Origin: Callorhinus ursinus
Lineage: Eukaryota > Chordata > Mammalia > Carnivora > Otariidae
Length of the DNA stretch: 64,000 nt
Assembly (NCBI RefSeq): GCF_003265705.1
Contig: NW_020312894.1
Coordinates: 6,914,223 to 6,978,222, forward strand
Direction: 5' to 3'
Positions 58,111-64,000 of this stretch are shown piece by piece. A model generated the notes under the pieces. That model had not been told where the DNA came from. It ran no database searches and worked only from the letters and a program-made list of their open reading frames with translations. The translations under genes and the position numbers were made by a program. The first letter of the stretch is position 1. Each line of letters starts with the position of its first letter.

Positions 58111-61100
58111 TGAGCAGTGTGTGTGTCCTCACACCATCAGCCTGAAGATGGGTGAGTGGCAGGATGCACTGTCCGGCATGTGGCAGCAGCTCTGCTTCTG
58201 GGGGAGGGTTCCCAGTTTGCCTATTGCCATCTTCCTGGGGCACTGCCCTGACCCCTGGCCCAGGTAACTGCTCCCTATCCCCTTGCCTTGACCCAGACAC
58301 AGATCCAGTTCACTGCCTGGCACAGAGAATGTGATGGCAACCAACTCTGGCAGAGAATCTCTATAAAGAACCCCGTCAATTGTCCCGGGGCCTCGCCTCT
58401 TCCCAAACCCACTGCCTCCTTGGACTGGTTACTACATTTGCAGCCCTGATGTGCACACTTTGACCTTGTCTTCCATCTTTTAGAAAATCGGGATCATTTG
58501 TCATAAATACAAAGTAATCTAAAGGTAATCACATTAGGAGAAAAAAGAAAACTCAATCTGATGTGATTAAATTCCAGCCAAAGATCGTTGCCCCCTCAAG
58601 ACTTCGTGTCTGAGGTCCGCCCTCAGAGTCATTAGACATGTAGTCACCAAACCCAAGGCTTTCTCCCCAACCTAAACAGAAGGCTTAAAATAGAAAAAGA
58701 AACAACTTCTTAAATGTAAGCCAATATTATTTAAGGCTGCCTCTCTCAGCTACCTAGAAGTGTCTTTCTTCCACACTTCAGGAAATAGGGACTAAGGGTT
58801 GGGAATGAATGTCCTCAAAGTTCGTTTCCGACCCTGAAAGATTAGGTCTCTCTGCACATTCCAGTGGTGTCCCTCCTCCTTATCTCGTGCGTCTCTGCTC
58901 TCACATTTCAAGGTGCGCGTGTCCTGTGTGTACAGGTGATACCATGTAGAAGGCGGACTCAGTGCATGTCGATTGCAATTTGTGAGGAGTAATTCTTAAA
59001 ACCTTAAATGTTGGCTTTTATTCTATGATATATGATTTCACATCGGGGCAGTCACATGAATAACAATTTCTGACCCTGAAGAGCACATTGTGTTTGGCTA
59101 ACCAAATATTCCCAATCCTTTGTGTTGGTTTTGAGGTTATAGTCATTACTCCCCATCTTGGGGGACTGGGTTCATCCTCAGCCCCACCTCAGGGAGAATT
59201 CTCTGTTGAGGACCTTCAGATCTTAGGAGAAAGACTGCAAGGAGACCGTGGAGTCCTATTAATCCCTATCACGGCATTTACAAATTCTTTTTATATTCAC
59301 TAACATTAATTTTTTAAAAATGACACACTAAAATGGAGAGACTACTCAGTGACATTTTATACACATTAAATCAATCCTCACGGAGGTTCTATTTACCTTT
59401 CCTTTTTGGGGGGTTACTGTGTGAATGCTTCTTCCTGTCCCCAGTTTCAAAGAGATGCTTTGTTTTGGTTTTGGCTTGTTTCAATAGAGTGCCTTATAAC
59501 AGATTTGATGACATCTGAGCTGCTTCTGGTGTCCAGTCCTGCTTCTTGGCACCCCTGCCTCATCCAGACATTCCAAGTACTTGAATGCTTGGAAATCTTT
59601 TGGGGATTGCCCAGGGCACGGCTCTCAGGTCCCAACCCCCACCCCCCAACAGGGTTATGTGGTGAGTTCTTTGCAAAGCAGTGTCTGACTCCCTGACTTA
59701 CAGGAATGCGGGTCTTCCCAGGTGTATTCCCTCCCGTTTCGCTGTCTGTGCCGCCCCCCACCTCTGCCCAAACCCTCACGTGCCTCACCTCTGCCTCGCC
59801 TCACCTATCTCTGCCCAAACACCAACAATCTCCAACAGGAGTGACCCAAAATTCAACATCCTAGGGGATGAAATTCACAAAATTACCAAAAAGGTATGCA
59901 GAACTAAATCTGCAATTATGTGAAGGAGGGATGAGGGATTGGGGGAAGTCATCCTTTGCTCTTTGGGATTAAGGAGTGGGGGGTATGTTTATCATCTGCA
60001 GAAACACAAATTAGATAACTTGCCCTTAAACCCAGTCTTCTCTTTTTAATTGTTTTCTACATAAAAAGTAAACACCAATGTCCAACGACCTCCCACCTCA
60101 CCATTTGTTCTCGATCCAGTGAACCAAGAACAAAAGGACGCAGCACTTGAATGGAAGGGGAGCCCTCAGGGACTTAGGTTGACCCCCCAAATACAATAAC
60201 CCACTTTACAAAAATAAAAGTCTCTAATAACTTGGCATAACGTCAATGACTTGCCATTGTTGGTTCTTTGTTTAGTGTGTTGTTTTGAACAGAGGAATAA
60301 ACAGCCAGTTAAAGAAACCCCAACTTACTAATCAATTACATGCAGGTGTTTATAGATTTTTTCTGTTTTAATGAATGAGACTTGGACTTGTGCCATCCTA
60401 GAAATGACTTAGACACTAAAAGAACAGCTGATGGCTTAGTAATCCTCTTTTGGAGAGATGCTGCCTAGTATCCATTCTAGAAGTATACCAGGGAGATTCA
60501 GTTACTTACTGGGCATGTTGTAAGCATGTGCATAACTATTGGATTTCTCATTTATAAAAGTCAGATCTAAGACCCTTAAATATGAGAGTTAAAAGAGCAG
60601 AGTGATGATTTCCTGTATGAAGCCAACTCTGAAACACTGTCTATTTTTAGGCAGAGGAGCATATTCTCATTTGGTCTGTTTTGACATTTATGACTATTTT
60701 TAAAGATTGCCTTGTGCCGTCTCTTTGTTTTGCACATTCTGTAGCTGTCTTTGGCCAAAGCCATCTCTGTTCTGGTGGCTGTGCACCGGATTCAGTTGTC
60801 TCGCCTATGCTGCTCCCGCCGTGGCCAATAGGATAGCCATTCCAGGGACAATGTCCACTTGGCACTTTAGTGGTCAACTGCAACTCCAGTCAAAGTGCAG
60901 GACACATCGCTGCTCATGGGTCAAGACCAAAGGACCCTTCACCCAGTTGAACATTTTTTTTTTAACCTACAGAATTGATACCATATTGAGGACTTCTGGG
61001 GGGGAGAGCTGGGTATGGGGGAGGAAGGGCTTGAAATGACAAGCTAAGTATAGGTTTCCCATATGTTCCGCTGAGTTCAGGGAAGAATCCATGCTGTTAT

Positions 61101-62360
61101 GGTAACACCCTAAGAGCCATAAAACAAGCAAGAAGAATCAATTTCCTCCTCTGGGCTCTTTGCTGCCCACAGTCTTGGGTCTTAGTGTGAAGGTGGGAGC
61201 CCGAGATTGGGGAAGAGCCCCTTCAGCTGGGCTCTGGGTCTGGGGGCTTGGCAGCACGGCTCAAGCCCCGCTTTGCTCTGGGCAAAGTGAGGCTGGCACT
61301 TCCCAAACACGCGGGGTAGTCATTCTCGAGTCCTGGTGCCGTGTTGAGGACTCAGAAAGCGCTGTGTAAGTGTGAAATGCTGTACGTTGCCTTTATAAGT
61401 ACCTATCAAAACAAATGAAAACATCTCATTTAACATGCAGTATTTAAGTAAACACGTTACGAATATACCAAAATAACCCCCCCAAATATTAAACAACAAA
61501 TCAACCCCCTGTCAGAGCCTGACTCACTGAATAAATGGAATGAATAAAATCGTAACTCACACGCTTGACTACGGCTCTATGAAATTGTTGAATTTGTTAG
61601 GTGTAGCGTGTGATTTCTGCACAGGATAACCAAAATAACTTCAAAAAGCTGTATTCTCTCTCCTGGCCGAAATCAAACAGATCTGCAAGTTTCCAAATTG
61701 GGCCATACAGGCACAAGAGCACACATGCTATTTTCTTCCCATCTTTCCCTCCCCCTGCCCAGACAGGAGCCACATAGAAGGTCAGATCCAAGAAGCATCA
61801 TTTTGGCCCCCACTGGGTGCTGGTCTCTGCATCGTTTGTGTCAGAAAACACGAGTCCCCAGCAGAAAGAACAATCACCCAGGGTCATATCGTTGTTCACA
61901 GGATCATAAGCGACCACGGAAGCATCTGGCCTTCCCTGCCCAAGAACACACCGCTATTCCTTAGGCCCGAAGGAGAAGTATTGAAACTGTCTTAACTAAT
62001 CTCCCGCTGTTTATCACCTTGGTCTAAGCTTCCGTGATTCTCAGCAGCCGCGACTGGCGTGTGCAGTCCTTCTTCAGCAGACACGGCTGCCGTCCCAGAA
62101 GAGGACACGGCAAGTCTCAGCATCATCCCACGGGAGAAATCGGATTGTTCCTCCGAGAACAGACAGGCACCAAGGCCTGACATCTGTCACATTTGGCATC
62201 CTTTTTAAAAGGAGGGATTTGGCTTGGCACAAGCACCGTCACTGAGGAGCTCAGTGTCTTCAGCCGATCAGGACAGTTCTGATTAAAGCAGATATGTTGG
62301 CCAACTCAGTCTGGGCTGATTTCTAGCTCATTCCTAATACAGCCCTGTCCCCACCCCTGT
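58111..62360. other. Intergenic, no gene recognised
   Basis: No CanSINE in this stretch. GC-moderate with AT-rich parts. Open frames up to 113 codons on both strands show no domain or splice context. Confidence 0.45.
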
Positions 62361-62376
62361 CCCCCCCCCCCCCCCC
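62361..62376. repeat. Poly-C run (16 bases)
   Basis: 16 consecutive C, followed by more C-rich text to about 62388. Confidence 0.9.
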
Positions 62377-62599
62377 GCCCCCTCCCCTTTGGGCTTCGTG
62401 TAGTCACATTTTCACATGTACCAGTGTGAATACATGTAAAACATGCCCGACACCTCGTGTTTACTCATCATTCAACGACTGTTTCTCAAGCCCCTGCTCT
62501 GGGCATTGGGGAACGAGGGGAGCAGGGACCAACTCACCCTCCCACCTATTGCACAAAGACTCTCTCAGTCAACGGAATGCAGCAGCCCCCTTGCAAGAC

Positions 62600-63010
62600 T
62601 CAAGGTTTCAAGCAGAGAATGCTGATTAAGTGTGGATCAGGCAATAATACTTTGAAAGGTCATAATTATAATTTTATTAAGCTGTGATCAGGGAGATAAG
62701 ATAAATGTCATAGAAATGTGCTTAATTTTGGATACATACGATATTGAAGAACAATTATGAATTTGTGTTTCTTGCGTACATTAAAATTTGGATTTGTGTA
62801 AGGGCAGAAGCTGAGTCTAATTTTTTATCTGCTGGAAGAGAAATTGATTTTAATTCTTTCCCTGCTAATTAAAGGAAAATTAGAAAAACAAACTATTTGC
62901 TAAAGCACTAAATACATTTTGATTACTTATGGATATAAGCAGTTGTTTGGTTCTGTTTATTTACTTGCTGAAAGCCTAACGATAGGTAAAATTAAGGGTA
63001 GGGTAATGGT
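62600..63010. other. AT-rich repeat-free block, possible conserved non-coding element
   Basis: No repeat text or coding potential. It is dense in TAAT/ATTA cores, with phrases such as gtcataattataattttatt and ttaattctttccctgctaat. An enhancer-like role is inference only. Confidence 0.35.
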
Positions 63011-63319
63011 GAGGGATTATGGGTTTATTCATCAGATGGAATGAGGTCTGTTTTCCCACTTTACGGTTGGGACATGAAGTTGCGGTGCTTGCCCCATTCA
63101 CATAGAGCCAGTTGTGCGGGGAGACGGCAGAGGCAGTGCGCAGGGGAAGAGAGAATGACAGTGGAGGCAGCGAGGTCCCATCGAGGTGTCTGGGGAGGCA
63201 GAGGAAACCTCCAGCAGAGAGCTAGGCACTGGAGTTCAGCTCAGGAGGAGGACCGGAAATGCAGGGAGGAGATGGGGTGCTAGCTTGATGGAGGAAGAGG
63301 GTCAACAGAAGGATTTTTG
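63011..63319. other. Intergenic, no gene recognised
   Basis: GC-moderate G-rich stretch. Open frames here (for example 63041-63283) show no domain. Confidence 0.4.
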
Positions 63320-63640
63320 GGGGGGATTAAAACAACTCACATTTATTACAGTTTTGGAGGTCAGAGTCAAAATGGGTCTCAATGGAAATCCAGGTGTGGG
63401 CAGGGCTGCATTCCCTTCTGGAGGCTCTGGGGAGAATCCATCTCCTTTCCCTGGGGTGATGCCCCCTTCTCGTCAAGACTCTTTGCCATTAACTCTTCAT
63501 CAAATTGGATCCCTAGTTACAATTCTCCTGCAACAGCAGTGGATTGCATTAGTTCCTGGAGAACCAAAATATAGTGGGTTGGCAATGGGTCTGATGTGAC
63601 CTTGACCCGTCGTCCTGCCTTGTGAAGGGACTACCTGGTC
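63320..63640. repeat. Old interspersed repeat, family uncertain
   Basis: Contains acaactcacatttattacag, ttttggaggtcagagtcaaa and ctggaggctctggggagaat, the same family as at 56405 and 57085. It explains the open frames of 85 and 137 codons here. Confidence 0.55.
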
Positions 63641-63665
63641 CCCCCCCCCCCCCCCCCCCCCCCCC
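63640..63665. repeat. Poly-C run (26 bases)
   Basis: 26 consecutive C, directly after the old repeat. Confidence 0.9.
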
Positions 63666-64000
63666 GAGGGAAGTAACATTTCTTTTTTCTCCTCCGAGCT
63701 CCCCCACAGCCCTGAGACCACCGGTAAGTTAAGTATCCACTTCTCCTCCCAGGTGGCAAGCACCTTGGGAACAGGCTCACATCCATTCCTTTGACCTTGA
63801 CCTGGGTGCAGCGCTTAGTGTACTAACTGACCCTCACTGACGATGTATGGCGCTAATCATCGAGGAAGTGTTTTCAAACAGCCAACCACTAAAACTAGTG
63901 TTTTTTTTTTTTAAACTTATGATTTTTAACAAAACGGACTTTTTCCATGCTAGAAGCAACAAAGATCATTCTGCTTTACCAAGCTACGGTAGGTGAGTAG
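63666..64000. other. Intergenic to window end
   Basis: Unique-looking sequence with a T run at about 63901. No gene seen. Confidence 0.45.

Overview
This window is nuclear DNA from a carnivoran mammal. The key evidence is about two dozen tRNA-Lys-derived SINEs of the carnivore (CanSINE) type, on both strands and many with clean target-site duplications. Their consensus resembles that of arctoid caniforms (bears, seals, mustelids). That narrower placement is an inference, and I cannot name the species. The genes have mammalian introns with GT-AG boundaries, and L2, MIR, L1 and MER5-type remnants fill the rest. I see no bacterial, phage, CRISPR or defence-type system.

Two protein genes are present, head to head. 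EDRF1 (minus strand) contributes its first six coding exons (7147 down to 1858, 264 residues). The rest of the gene lies beyond the left edge. It starts in a CpG island (about 6900-7800) with a perfect inverted pair of ETS-type CTTCCGG sites and a TCTCGCGA element. TEX36 (plus strand) is complete as four coding exons (39575-39625, 44940-45071, 45842-45922, 50088-50384), giving a 186-residue protein with every intron in phase 0. A near-perfect RFX X-box lies about 390 bp upstream of its start codon, and a weaker one about 150 bp upstream. This suits a testis or cilium-linked gene. The order and orientation match the EDRF1-TEX36 neighbourhood on human chromosome 10q26.

Layout: 1-7147, EDRF1 exons and introns; 6.9-7.8 kb, CpG-island promoter; 7.8-39.1 kb, a 32-kb intergenic space with old repeats and CanSINEs, nearly free of young SINEs from 30 to 40 kb; 39.2-50.7 kb, TEX36, whose first intron holds a G-rich 35-bp minisatellite broken by a 10-N assembly gap; 50.8-57.1 kb, a dense nest of CanSINEs in antisense L1 remnants; 57.1-64 kb, intergenic DNA with no CanSINE, long poly-C runs and an AT-rich block that may be a conserved non-coding element.

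The most unusual signals are two perfect hairpins within 225 bp near 24.3-24.5 kb, a nested palindrome at 33.11-33.16 kb, an exact 60-bp tandem duplication at 19.3 kb, two SINEs sharing three copies of one target site at 54.2-54.6 kb, a 5'-inverted L1 interrupted by a SINE at 55.3-55.85 kb, and poly-C runs of 30, 26 and 16 bases. None amounts to a new biological system. They are regulatory candidates or records of mutational processes.
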